NCBI GenBank assembly: GCA_023388515.1
Contig: JAEWGD010000030.1
Coordinates: 1-32,577, forward strand
Reading direction: 5' to 3'
Source of the DNA: Bacillota bacterium
GTDB taxonomy: Bacteria; Bacillota; Clostridia; Oscillospirales; Ruminococcaceae
Length of the DNA: 32,577 bases
In this document: piece after piece, positions 1 through 8,187 of the stretch
Layout of the letters: every line of letters begins with the position of its first letter
How positions within the stretch are numbered: position 1 is the first letter of the stretch
Notes under the pieces: model-generated
Databases searched by the model: none
Told to the model about the DNA's origin: nothing
What the model saw: only the letters and a program-made list of their open reading frames with translations
Program-made: the position numbers and the translations under genes

Positions 1-1505
1 GTGAACAAACTAACAACAGGAACAATTACCAATGAAACAAGCATAGCGAATGCACCAGCGTTAATAGGTGATAATATTCCACTATTAATCTCAGTAACCT
101 TGCTAACAAGGTCAGGGAAAAGGTTTAAGCTGAACAGGAACATATGTACAACTGTAATTCCTGTACCAGTGATAAAGCTTGCCCAAACTGATGCTTTTGT
201 TATTTTCTTAGAGAATAAACCATATGTGAAAGGCCCTAAGAACGAGCCAGCAAGGGCTCCCCAAGAAATAGACATTAGCGTTGAAATATAAGCGTTTTTA
301 TTTAATGCGATAACAACTGAAATTATTAGGAAAACTGCGATTAGAATTCTCATAATCAGCATTTCTTTTTTATCAGTCATTTCTTTCTTGTAATTAGGCT
401 TTATAAGGTCTAGTGTTAAAGTTGAGCTTGAAGTCAAAACAAGAGCAGAAAGAGTTGACATTGAAGCTGAAAGAACAAGCACAACTACTATGCCAATCAT
501 AATTAAAGGTAGGGTATTTTCAAGTAGTGTAGGTATCATAGCGTCAAAGTCAGGTCTGCCGTTATTAACATCAATCAAAGCTCTGCCTGTTTTAGCGGCA
601 ATATCTGGGTCAGTTGTATTGAATAATCTGTTAAACCCACCAAGAAAGTATGAACCACAAGAAACAACAATAGCAAAAACTGTTGAGATTATTGTACCTT
701 TTTTAATTGCAGATTCATCCTTAATAGCATAGAATTTATGTACCATTTGAGGCAATCCCCAAGTTCCAAGTGATGTTAGTATAACAACTCCTAGCAAGCT
801 TTGTGGGTCAGGTCCAAATAAGGAATTAAGTGTATTCTGTGGAACACCCTTATCACTGATATTTCCAAGCCCCTCTAAAGCAGTTGAAAGCCCACCAGCG
901 TCACTAACAACAAGTATAACTACTAAAACTATACCAACAAGCATTATAATACCTTGAACAAAGTCATTAATAGCAGTTGCAGTATACCCACCAAGAATTA
1001 CATAAACAGCGGTTAAAACAGCCATAGCAATAATGCAAGCTGTATATGGGACATTTAAAGCCATTTCAAAAAGCCTTGATAATCCGTTGTAAACTGATGC
1101 TGTATAAGGGATAAGGAACAAAAATACAATTAATGCAGATGCAATCTTCAAGCCTTTTGATTTAAACCTATGTTCAAAAAATTCAGGCATTGTTCGTGCA
1201 TTAAAATGTTTTGTCATTGTTCTAGTACGTTTTCCAAGCACAACCCAAGCCAAAGCACTTCCGATTAAAGCGTTGCCGACACCAATCCAAGTAGCAGATA
1301 CGCCATATTTCCACCCGAATTGTCCAGCATAGCCGATAAAAACAACGGCAGAGAAGTAAGAAGTTCCATAAGCGAAAGCAGTAAGCCACGAACCTACATT
1401 TCGACCACCGAGAACAAAATCACTAACTGAATTTGTTTTCTTAGATGTGTATAATCCAATCCCAATCATAATAGCGATATAGATTACGAGCATAGCGATT
1501 ATCAT
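1..1505 (-). CDS. Sodium:solute symporter family protein (partial, C-terminus beyond window)
   Basis: Membrane transporter of the SSS (PutP/PanF-like) family, which couples Na+ entry to uptake of a small solute. Reading the minus strand from an ATG at 1505 gives 501 codons without a stop before the window edge, so the C-terminus is missing. The protein is almost wholly hydrophobic helices. An early stretch with the core SDFVLGGRNVGSW (about residues 25-40) is the usual N-terminal SSS signature, and a segment with SASMSTLSALVLTSSS near residues 346-361 matches the conserved helix that carries Na+ ligands in PutP. The ribosome site AAGGGGA lies about 9 bases before the ATG. The gene is divergent from nth and has its own consensus promoter. 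The substrate (proline, pantothenate or other) cannot be told from sequence. The family call is firm. Confidence 0.9.
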   Translation of the reverse strand, partial: MIIAMLVIYIAIMIGIGLYTSKKTNSVSDFVLGGRNVGSWLTAFAYGTSYFSAVVFIGYAGQFGWKYGVSATWIGVGNALIGSALAWVVLGKRTRTMTKHFNARTMPEFFEHRFKSKGLKIASALIVFLFLIPYTASVYNGLSRLFEMALNVPYTACIIAMAVLTAVYVILGGYTATAINDFVQGIIMLVGIVLVVILVVSDAGGLSTALEGLGNISDKGVPQNTLNSLFGPDPQSLLGVVILTSLGTWGLPQMVHKFYAIKDESAIKKGTIISTVFAIVVSCGSYFLGGFNRLFNTTDPDIAAKTGRALIDVNNGRPDFDAMIPTLLENTLPLIMIGIVVVLVLSASMSTLSALVLTSSSTLTLDLIKPNYKKEMTDKKEMLIMRILIAVFLIISVVIALNKNAYISTLMSISWGALAGSFLGPFTYGLFSKKITKASVWASFITGTGITVVHMFLFSLNLFPDLVSKVTEINSGILSPINAGAFAMLVSLVIVPVVSLF

Positions 1506-1585
1506 AATTATTTTCCCCTTTTAATAATTTGATGCATTAACCGATAAAAGCATTTATGCTTTAAACCGTTAAAGCAATTTCGCTT

Positions 1586-1614
1586 ATTATAACAGATATT
1601 TTCAATTCTGTCAA
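1586..1614 (-). promoter_or_regulatory. Sigma-A promoter of the symporter gene
   Basis: Reading the minus strand, TTGACA (1614-1609), a 17-base spacer and TATAAT (1591-1586) give a full consensus vegetative promoter. It leaves a leader of about 75 bases before the symporter ATG. A 7-bp inverted repeat (AAAGCAT, TT, ATGCTTT at 1547-1562) sits in that leader and could be an operator or a small RNA hairpin. Confidence 0.8.
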
Positions 1615-1670
1615 GAGGTAAACCGAAGAAAAAGAATTTTGTCGAAATAATGCTAATTTAAAATAGTTAC

Positions 1671-1699
1671 TTGAAATAAAGTTGATGAAATGTTATAAT
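1671..1699 (+). promoter_or_regulatory. Sigma-A promoter of nth
   Basis: TTGAAA (1671-1676), a 17-base spacer and TATAAT (1694-1699). The expected start of transcription is near 1706, about 40 bases before the nth ATG. Confidence 0.75.
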
Positions 1700-1746
1700 A
1701 GTATGGAAATTGTTTTAAATTAGTTATTAAGGATTGAGAGGTAGGA

Positions 1747-2385
1747 ATGACTAAAAGTGAGGTTGCAAAAATAGTTGTAGCAGAGTTTGAAAAGCTGTAT
1801 CCTGATTCTGTGTGTTCTTTGGTGTATAGCAAACCCTATGAGCTTATGATAGCAGCGAGGTTATCGGCACAGTGTACGGATGCAAGGGTGAACATTATAA
1901 CAGCAGAGCTGTTTAAGAAATATACTACGATTGAAGCATTTGCAAATGCAGATTTGAATGAGTTGGAGAATGATATAAGGTCATGCGGTTTTTATAGGAC
2001 AAAAGCTAAAAGCATTAAGGAAATGTCGGAACAGGTGTTAAATAATTTCGGTGGTGAAATTCCTGATACAATGGAGGATTTGCTCACGCTTTCAGGGATT
2101 GGCAGAAAAACAGCCAACCTGCTTATGGGTGATATATGGGGAAAGCCTGCTATTGTCACGGATACTCACTTTATAAGGATAACAGGTAGGCTTGGTTTAA
2201 CAAAGAATACTGAACCATATAAAGTGGAGAAGGATTTAGTGAAACTAATTCCACCAGAAAAGTCATCGGATTTCTGTCATAGAATTGTGCAATTTGGACG
2301 TGATATTTGCAGAGCTAGAAAGCCATTTTGTGAAAAGTGTCCTCTTTCTGAATGCTGTAAATATTATCAAAAACAAAAAGCATGA
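1747..2385 (+). CDS. nth: Endonuclease III (DNA glycosylase/AP lyase)
   Basis: Base-excision repair enzyme that removes oxidised pyrimidines and nicks abasic sites. The 212-residue length matches the family. The helix-hairpin-helix LSGIGRKTAN is at residues 115-124 with the Schiff-base lysine at K121. The catalytic aspartate is D139 in VTDTHF. The C-terminal 4Fe-4S ligands follow the C-x6-C-x2-C-x5-C spacing at C188, C195, C198 and C204. The start is supported by GAGAGGTAGGA just before the ATG. It is a single-gene transcript from the promoter at 1671-1699; secA downstream has its own promoter. Confidence 0.96.
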   Translation: MTKSEVAKIVVAEFEKLYPDSVCSLVYSKPYELMIAARLSAQCTDARVNIITAELFKKYTTIEAFANADLNELENDIRSCGFYRTKAKSIKEMSEQVLNNFGGEIPDTMEDLLTLSGIGRKTANLLMGDIWGKPAIVTDTHFIRITGRLGLTKNTEPYKVEKDLVKLIPPEKSSDFCHRIVQFGRDICRARKPFCEKCPLSECCKYYQKQKA

Positions 2386-2405
2386 GAATAAATGCCATAA
2401 TGCTA

Positions 2406-2434
2406 TTGACAAAACGAGATATTTGTTATACAAT
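2406..2434 (+). promoter_or_regulatory. Sigma-A promoter of secA
   Basis: TTGACA (2406-2411), a 17-base spacer and TACAAT (2429-2434) in the 108-base gap between nth and secA. The leader to the secA ATG is about 53 bases. Confidence 0.7.
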
Positions 2435-2493
2435 AAATTTATATGTTTTATGAAGTTAGATGTGTTAAAATCTAGAAAAAGGCGGATAATTTA

Positions 2494-5238
2494 ATGGGAA
2501 TACTGAGCGGACTATTTGGTTCATATAGTAAGAGAGAGCTTGCAAGGATTGAGCCAATAAAACAACAGGTACTTAATTTTGATGAAGAGTATCAGGCATT
2601 AACAAATGCTGAATTAAAAGCTAAAACTCAAATATTTAAAGATAAAATTGAGGGTGGGTCATCACTTGATGATATTTTACCTGAGGCTCTTGCAGCTTGT
2701 CGTGAGGCAGCAGACAGAGTTTTGGGCAAAAAGCCGTTTCCAGTGCAGATAATTGGTGCAATAGTTTTGCATCAAGGTCGTATTGCTGAGATGAAAACGG
2801 GTGAGGGAAAGACTTTAGTTGCGTGTCTTGCAGCATATTTGAATGCGTTATCGGGCAAGGGAGTACACGTTGTTACTGTAAATGACTATCTTGCTAAGGT
2901 ACAGTCTGAAGAAATGGGTAAAGTATTCCGTTTTATGGGCTTGACTGTTGGTGTTATTCTTCACGGTCTTACAAATGAGGAAAGACGTGCGGCTTATAAT
3001 GCTGATATTACATATGCTACAAATAATGAGCTAGGCTTTGACTTTTTAAGGGATAACATGGTAATATACAAAAAGGATAGAGTTCAGAGAGTACATAACT
3101 TCTCAATTGTGGATGAGGTTGACTCAATTTTGATTGATGAGGCAAGAACTCCTCTTATAATTTCTGGAAAGGGAGATAAATCCACTGATCTTTATTCTAT
3201 TGTTGATAAATTCGTCCTAACCTTAACAAAATGTACAGTTGTAGAAATGGATGATAAGGCTGACCAAGATGCACAGCATGAAGATTGCGACTATATCGTT
3301 GATGAAAAGGCAAAAACTGCAACGATTACAAGACAGGGTATCAAAAAGGCAGAAAAATATTTTAATGTTATAAACCTAATGGATTCTGATAATATTACAT
3401 TACTTCACCATATTAATCAGGCTTTAAAGGCACATGGAATTATGCATTTGGATACAGATTATGTTGTAAAAGATGATGAGGTTTTAATTGTTGATGAGTT
3501 TACAGGACGTATGATGCTTGGAAGACGTTTTAATGATGGATTGCATCAAGCGATTGAAGCAAAGGAAGGCGTTAAGATTAAAAATGAATCTAAAACTCTA
3601 GCTACAATAACGTTTCAGAATTACTTTAGATTATATAATAAGCTGTCGGGTATGACGGGAACTGCTATGACTGAGGAAGATGAGTTTAAAGAAATATACA
3701 AACTTGATGTAATTGCAGTTCCTACAAATAGACCACTTATAAGAAAAGACCATCATGACCAGATTTATAAAAGTGAAAAGGGCAAATATGAGGCAGTTAT
3801 TGATCAGATTATTGAGTGCAATAAAAAAGGTCAGCCAGTTTTGGTTGGTACAATTTCTATTGAGAAATCTGAATTGTTGTCAAAGATGCTTAAAAAGAAG
3901 GGTGTTAAGCATGAGGTTTTGAATGCTAAATATCATGCAAAGGAAGCAGAGATTGTTTCACAGGCAGGTCAACTTGGTGCAGTTACGATTGCTACTAATA
4001 TGGCTGGGCGTGGTACTGATATTATGCTTGGTGGTAATGCTGAGTTCCTAGCTAAAGCAGAAATGCGTAAGCAAGGTTTTGAAGAGGAAGTTATTACTGA
4101 AGCAGTTGGATATGCTGAAACTCAAGATGAAGAAATTTTGAAAGCAAGAGATATTTATATAGACCTTTATAAGAAATATGGGATAGAGGTTAAGGAAAAA
4201 GCTCTTGAGGTTAAAAAAGCTGGTGGATTGTTTATTCTTGGTACAGAGCGTCATGAGGCAAGACGTATTGATAACCAGTTGAGAGGACGTTCGGGACGTC
4301 AGGGTGACGAGGGTGAGAGTATGTTCTACTTATCTGTTGATGATGACCTTATGCGTATTTTCGGTGGTGAAAGACTTGAAGCAATGTTAAATACATTAAA
4401 TGTTGATGAAAATATGCCTATTGAGAGCAGAATACTTACAAGGATTATTGAATCTTCGCAACGTAAGGTTGAGGGCAGAAACTTTAGTATTAGAAAGAAT
4501 GTACTGAACTACGATGATGTAATGAACACACAGCGTGAGATTATATACAAACAGCGTTCACAGGTTCTTGATGGTGAAGATATTCATGAGTATATTGTTA
4601 AGATGATGAAGGACCTTGTTGAATATACTGTTGATAGATATTTGCTTGATGATGAGAATAAATCAGAGTGGAATTTTGCTGGATTAAAAGATTATTTCTT
4701 AGGTTGGTTAATATCTGAAGACGACTTGAAATATGATGAAAAGGCTCTTATAGAAGTTAATAAAAAGCAAATTGTAGATGAGCTATTAGAGAAAATTACT
4801 ATGGCTTATAGCGATAAGGAAACAGAAGTTGGGGAGAATGTACTGCGTGAACTTGAGCGTGTAATTTTGCTTAAGGTTGTTGATACAAAGTGGATGGCAC
4901 ATATTGACGATATGGACGAACTTAAGAGAGGTATTGGGTTGCGTGCATACGGACAGAAAAACCCTGTTGTTGAATATAGACATGAAGGATTTGAAATGTT
5001 TGATGCAATGGTTGAGTCTATAAGAGAGGACACTGTTCGTTTGTTGCTTACTGTAAAGGTGAATGTAAATGCACCTATAAAGCGTGAACAGGTTGCAAAG
5101 CCTGACGCACCGAATGCAGGTGGTGACGGTAGCTTTGTACATCGTCGTACTTCAAATAAGAAGCTTGGCGATAATGAATTATGCTCATGCGGAAGTGGCA
5201 AGAAGTATAAAAAATGTTGTGGAATGAAAAGTGAATAG
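2494..5238 (+). CDS. secA: Preprotein translocase ATPase SecA
   Basis: Motor ATPase that drives unfolded preproteins through the SecYEG channel at the membrane. At 914 residues it is of normal size. Walker A GEGKT is at residues 103-107, and Walker B DEVD at 207-210 is followed by SILIDEARTP. The second nucleotide-binding half shows MAGRGTDI and GRSGRQGD. The C-terminal zinc-binding tail, CSCGSGKKYKKCCG, starts at C897 and ligates Zn2+ through C897, C899, C908 and C909; in other species it contacts SecB or ribosomes. The ribosome site before the ATG is modest (AAGGCGG). The usual downstream neighbour prfB is absent; a DUF1015 gene follows instead. Confidence 0.99.
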   Translation: MGILSGLFGSYSKRELARIEPIKQQVLNFDEEYQALTNAELKAKTQIFKDKIEGGSSLDDILPEALAACREAADRVLGKKPFPVQIIGAIVLHQGRIAEMKTGEGKTLVACLAAYLNALSGKGVHVVTVNDYLAKVQSEEMGKVFRFMGLTVGVILHGLTNEERRAAYNADITYATNNELGFDFLRDNMVIYKKDRVQRVHNFSIVDEVDSILIDEARTPLIISGKGDKSTDLYSIVDKFVLTLTKCTVVEMDDKADQDAQHEDCDYIVDEKAKTATITRQGIKKAEKYFNVINLMDSDNITLLHHINQALKAHGIMHLDTDYVVKDDEVLIVDEFTGRMMLGRRFNDGLHQAIEAKEGVKIKNESKTLATITFQNYFRLYNKLSGMTGTAMTEEDEFKEIYKLDVIAVPTNRPLIRKDHHDQIYKSEKGKYEAVIDQIIECNKKGQPVLVGTISIEKSELLSKMLKKKGVKHEVLNAKYHAKEAEIVSQAGQLGAVTIATNMAGRGTDIMLGGNAEFLAKAEMRKQGFEEEVITEAVGYAETQDEEILKARDIYIDLYKKYGIEVKEKALEVKKAGGLFILGTERHEARRIDNQLRGRSGRQGDEGESMFYLSVDDDLMRIFGGERLEAMLNTLNVDENMPIESRILTRIIESSQRKVEGRNFSIRKNVLNYDDVMNTQREIIYKQRSQVLDGEDIHEYIVKMMKDLVEYTVDRYLLDDENKSEWNFAGLKDYFLGWLISEDDLKYDEKALIEVNKKQIVDELLEKITMAYSDKETEVGENVLRELERVILLKVVDTKWMAHIDDMDELKRGIGLRAYGQKNPVVEYRHEGFEMFDAMVESIREDTVRLLLTVKVNVNAPIKREQVAKPDAPNAGGDGSFVHRRTSNKKLGDNELCSCGSGKKYKKCCGMKSE

Positions 5239-5278
5239 ATAATTCTGAAAAGGTAAGATTATTATCCACGTTTAGAGT

Positions 5279-5319
5279 TAAAGGGGATGAGGATACGCAA
5301 AAGTAGCCTCATTACCTTT
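5279..5319 (+). other. Imperfect hairpin between secA and the DUF1015 gene
   Basis: TAAAGG, two unpaired bases, ATGAGG, then TAC, loop GCAAAA, GTA, CCTCAT, TA, CCTTTA form a long interrupted stem. No clear T-run follows, so it may be a weak secA terminator or a processing/stability hairpin. Confidence 0.35.
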
Positions 5320-5354
5320 ATATAAATCAAAATAAAATATAATAGGGGTGTATT

Positions 5355-6635
5355 ATGGCGATAATTAAGGGAATGAACGGACTAAGATATAATTCAGAGG
5401 TGGCTGGCGACTTGAATACATTGGTTTGCCCTCCTTATGATATAATTTCCGATGAAGAGCGTGAACAATATATTGAGAATAATGGATATAACATTATTAG
5501 ATTAGAGCTACCAAAGGGTGAGAATAAATACAAGGATGCTGGAAAGACATTGAATGAATGGTATGAAAAGGGAGTTTTAAAGCAGGACGATAAGGAAAGT
5601 ATTTATGTTTATGAGATGGAGTTTACTGCAAATGGAAATAAAAAGGCAGTAAAGGGTTTTGTGTCACTTGTAAAGCTTGAGGAGTTTTCTAAGGGTATCG
5701 TATTACCACATGAGGAAACACTTTCTAAGGCAAAGGCTGATAGGTTTAATCTTATGAGCGAAACATTTTGTAACTTTAGTCAGATTTATTCGTTGTATAT
5801 GGACGAGGACGGAAAGGCATATAGTGCGATTGACGCTTGTTCACAGGGTAAGCCTGATATGGAGATAAGTGATAATGATGGCGTTATACATAGAATGTGG
5901 TGCGTTAGTGATGAAAAGGTGCTAAATAGCTTGGCTAAAACCTTTGAGGATAAAAAGCTTTATATCGCAGATGGTCATCATAGATATGAAACAGCACTTA
6001 ATTTCCATAAACATTTATGTGATACGGGTGTTTCTGATGAGAGTAGTCAATCGGGCTATATCATGATGATGCTTGTTAATATGGAGAATGATGGATTGGT
6101 TGTGTTCCCAACACATAGACTTGTGCGTGATTTGGATAATTTTAATGCTGATGATGTGTCGGGGAAATTCGGTGAGTATTTTGATGTTTCTGATATAAAG
6201 GGAAGAAAAGAAGTTGAGGACAGCCTTAATGGATTGTATGAACAGGGCAAAAAGGCATTTGCTATGTATTATGGAAATGATAGCTTTAAGCTGTTGATTT
6301 TGAAGAATGAAAATGCTGTAAAAGAGGTTATGCCTGATATGTCTGATTCATATTGTGGGCTTGATGTAAGCGTACTTCACACTCTTGTTCTTGAAAAGAT
6401 ATTTGGTATTGATAAAGAAAATATGGCTAATCAGATTAATCTTACATATACGAAAACTATTGACGAGGCAATTTCATCTGTTGACAGCGGTAAGGCTAAT
6501 TGTAGCTTTATACTAAATCCTACAAAGGTAAGTGAGATAAGAGATGTAGCATTGGCAAGAGAAAAGATGCCACAGAAATCCACTTATTTCTATCCAAAAA
6601 CAATTACAGGTCTTGTAATGAATAAATTTAGATAA
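5355..6635 (+). CDS. DUF1015 family protein of unknown function
   Basis: Soluble 426-residue protein with the hallmark of the DUF1015 family, ADGHHRYETAL, at about residues 205-215 (D206, H208, H209, R210). The N-terminus NTLVCPPYDIISDEE and the central VLPHEETLSKAKADR are also typical. No reaction is firmly assigned. The DGHHR core is reminiscent of the ParB/Srx-like fold used by ADP-dependent serine kinases, which suggests a nucleotide- or phosphate-handling role; that is inference. AGGGGTG precedes the ATG by 7 bases. It is separated from secA by 116 bases and is followed by a strong terminator. The family is fairly sure, the function open. Confidence 0.85.
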   Translation: MAIIKGMNGLRYNSEVAGDLNTLVCPPYDIISDEEREQYIENNGYNIIRLELPKGENKYKDAGKTLNEWYEKGVLKQDDKESIYVYEMEFTANGNKKAVKGFVSLVKLEEFSKGIVLPHEETLSKAKADRFNLMSETFCNFSQIYSLYMDEDGKAYSAIDACSQGKPDMEISDNDGVIHRMWCVSDEKVLNSLAKTFEDKKLYIADGHHRYETALNFHKHLCDTGVSDESSQSGYIMMMLVNMENDGLVVFPTHRLVRDLDNFNADDVSGKFGEYFDVSDIKGRKEVEDSLNGLYEQGKKAFAMYYGNDSFKLLILKNENAVKEVMPDMSDSYCGLDVSVLHTLVLEKIFGIDKENMANQINLTYTKTIDEAISSVDSGKANCSFILNPTKVSEIRDVALAREKMPQKSTYFYPKTITGLVMNKFR

Positions 6636-6643
6636 AGTTTTTG

Positions 6644-6687
6644 AGCTGAAATTGAGAATGATTTTCAATTTCAGCTTGACTTTTTTT
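6644..6687 (+). terminator. Terminator after the DUF1015 gene, overlapping a Fur-type box
   Basis: A perfect 12-bp stem (AGCTGAAATTGA at 6644-6655, TCAATTTCAGCT at 6665-6676) with a 9-base loop is followed by TGAC and seven T (6681-6687). The same bases include a Fur-type 7-1-7 box and touch the -35 of the next gene. Confidence 0.75.
6653..6667. promoter_or_regulatory. Fur-family (probably Zur) operator, site 1
   Basis: TGAGAATGATTTTCA is a 7-1-7 inverted repeat that differs from TGATAATNATTATCA at two positions. It lies just upstream of the -35 of the regulator gene, and its centre is 64 bases (about six helical turns) from site 2. Confidence 0.5.
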
Positions 6688-6704
6688 AGAATATATGATA
6701 TTAT
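6676..6704 (+). promoter_or_regulatory. Promoter of the zur-znuACB operon
   Basis: TTGACT (6676-6681), a 17-base spacer and TATTAT (6699-6704). It is flanked on both sides by Fur-type boxes, as expected for metal-dependent autorepression. Confidence 0.7.
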
Positions 6705-6750
6705 ATTTTAGCAATATGAAAATGGTTTTCATTTTCATATTGCTAAAATA
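6704..6750. promoter_or_regulatory. 21-bp perfect inverted repeat containing Fur-family operator site 2
   Basis: Arms of 21 bases pair perfectly around a 5-base loop (GTTTT, 6725-6729). The box TGAAAATGGTTTTCA lies at 6717-6731. The repeat starts at the end of the -10 and covers the expected transcription start, an ideal site for repression. In RNA it would also form a very stable 5' hairpin. Confidence 0.6.
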
Positions 6751-6787
6751 ATTTATAAGCATTTGCATTAATTATAAAGAGGTAATC

Positions 6788-7207
6788 ATGGATAAAGGAT
6801 ATAAAACTAAACAAAAGGAAAAAATACTTGAGCATATAAAAGCCAGTATGGATAGGCATATAACGGCTGCTGAAATCGTTGCTCATCTTAATGCTGAGGG
6901 GACAACTGTCGGAGTTACCACTGTTTATAGGTATCTTGATAAGTTGGTTGAGATAGGTTATGTTAGAAAGTATATTATGGACGATAAATTAGGTGCTTGC
7001 TACCAATATGTGCATGAAAATGAAGAATGTGAGGAGCATTTTCATTTGAAATGTGTAAGATGTGGGGAACTATTTCACACTAGTTGCGATTTTATGCAAG
7101 GTATTGATGTTCATGTTTTGGAGCATCATGGGTTTAGAATTGACAATACAAAAACTGTCTTATATGGCGAATGTAAATCCTGCCATAGCAAATTGGAGGA
7201 GAAATAA
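6788..7207 (+). CDS. zur: Fur-family metal-dependent repressor, probably Zur
   Basis: A 139-residue winged-helix repressor that binds DNA when loaded with metal. The recognition region TTVYRYLDKLVEIGYVRKY is at residues 44-62. The C-terminal dimerisation half has the structural zinc cysteines C89/C92 and C129/C132, and a histidine-rich hinge around EEHFHL. AGAGGT precedes the ATG. The stop is only two bases from the znuA start, so it is cotranscribed with a znu-type uptake system, and its promoter carries two Fur-type boxes. That context favours Zur (zinc) over Fur (iron) or PerR; the specificity is inferred, the family is not in doubt. Confidence 0.88.
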   Translation: MDKGYKTKQKEKILEHIKASMDRHITAAEIVAHLNAEGTTVGVTTVYRYLDKLVEIGYVRKYIMDDKLGACYQYVHENEECEEHFHLKCVRCGELFHTSCDFMQGIDVHVLEHHGFRIDNTKTVLYGECKSCHSKLEEK

Positions 7208-7209
7208 GT

Positions 7210-8187
7210 ATGAAAAAGTTTTTAAGTATATTGATGGCAATGTCGGTTTTATGCCTTGTTTTAACGGGCTGTAATATTGGAAATACAAAGACGGATAGTG
7301 ATAAAATAAGCATTGTAACCACCATTTTTCCAAGCTATGATTTTGCAAGGCAGATTGCAGGAGATAAAGCAGATGTACAGCTTTTGTTAAAGGCTGGGGA
7401 AGAAAGTCATGCATATGAGCCATCTGTAAATGATATATTAGCTATAAAAAACAGTGATATTTTCATATGTGTAGGAAGTATATCTGAGGTTTGGGTGGAT
7501 AAGGTTTTAGACTCAATTGATACAAGCAAAACGAAGGTTATTCAGCTGATGGATAATGTAGAGTTATTAGTTGACGGAGAAGACGACCACGAAGATGAAG
7601 AGGAACATGAACACGAACATGAACACGAAGATGAACACGAAGATGAACACGACCATAGTGAATATGATGAGCATATATGGACTTCTCCATTGAATGCAAT
7701 TACAATTGTCGGGGTCATTAATAACGCTTTAATTGAAGTTGATAAGGAAAATGAGAGCATTTATAATGAAAATTATAATAGCTATGTAGATAAATTAGAG
7801 GCTTTAGACGTTAAACTCAGAGATATTGTTGAAGGTGCAAAGCGTAATACTATTGTTTTTGGCGATAAATATCCACTTAGATATTTTTCAGAGGAGTATG
7901 GCTTGGAATATATGGCAGCATTCACAAGCTGTAGTACAGAATCAGAACCAGGTCCTCAGACTTTGGCAAATCTGATAAATGAGGTTAAGGAAGAGAATAT
8001 TCCTGTTGTTTTTTATCTTGAATTCAGTTCGCAAAAGGTTGCTGATACTATTTGTAAGGCAACTGGAGCAAAGAAAATGCAGTTTCATTCATGCCACAAT
8101 GTTAGTAGTGAAGATTTTAATAATGGCATAACCTATATTCAACTTATGGAGGGGAATGCCGAAAGTTTAAAGGAGGCATTAAACTAG
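7210..8187 (+). CDS. znuA: Zinc/metal ABC transporter substrate-binding lipoprotein
   Basis: Extracellular binding protein that captures Zn2+ (or Mn2+) for the ZnuBC importer. A signal peptide with lipobox LTGC puts the lipidated cysteine at C21. A loop made almost only of His, Asp and Glu spans about residues 122-149, the usual metal-sensing or metal-gathering loop of zinc-type A-I clusters. Likely ligands are H67 (SHAYEPS) and H155 (DEHIW). Where many ZnuA proteins have a third histidine, this one reads VFGDKYP with D219, a variant I cannot resolve by eye. It is cotranscribed between zur and znuC; the stop codon directly abuts the znuC ATG. Confidence 0.9.
   Translation: MKKFLSILMAMSVLCLVLTGCNIGNTKTDSDKISIVTTIFPSYDFARQIAGDKADVQLLLKAGEESHAYEPSVNDILAIKNSDIFICVGSISEVWVDKVLDSIDTSKTKVIQLMDNVELLVDGEDDHEDEEEHEHEHEHEDEHEDEHDHSEYDEHIWTSPLNAITIVGVINNALIEVDKENESIYNENYNSYVDKLEALDVKLRDIVEGAKRNTIVFGDKYPLRYFSEEYGLEYMAAFTSCSTESEPGPQTLANLINEVKEENIPVVFYLEFSSQKVADTICKATGAKKMQFHSCHNVSSEDFNNGITYIQLMEGNAESLKEALN
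7603..7656 (+). repeat. Hexanucleotide repeat coding the acidic-His loop of ZnuA
   Basis: Nine in-frame six-base units of the types GAACAT, GAACAC and GAAGAT (plus a final GACCAT) encode the Glu/Asp-His part of the loop. Such an array could expand or shrink by slippage in steps of two residues without breaking the frame. Confidence 0.75.

Noticed and set aside
1..732. Two plus-strand frames at the left edge
   Set aside because: The minus strand here codes a continuous SSS transporter with known motifs; the plus frames are its reverse reading.
7542..7760. Serine/cysteine-rich minus-strand frame
   Set aside because: It is the reverse reading of the His-acidic loop of znuA; low complexity explains its openness.
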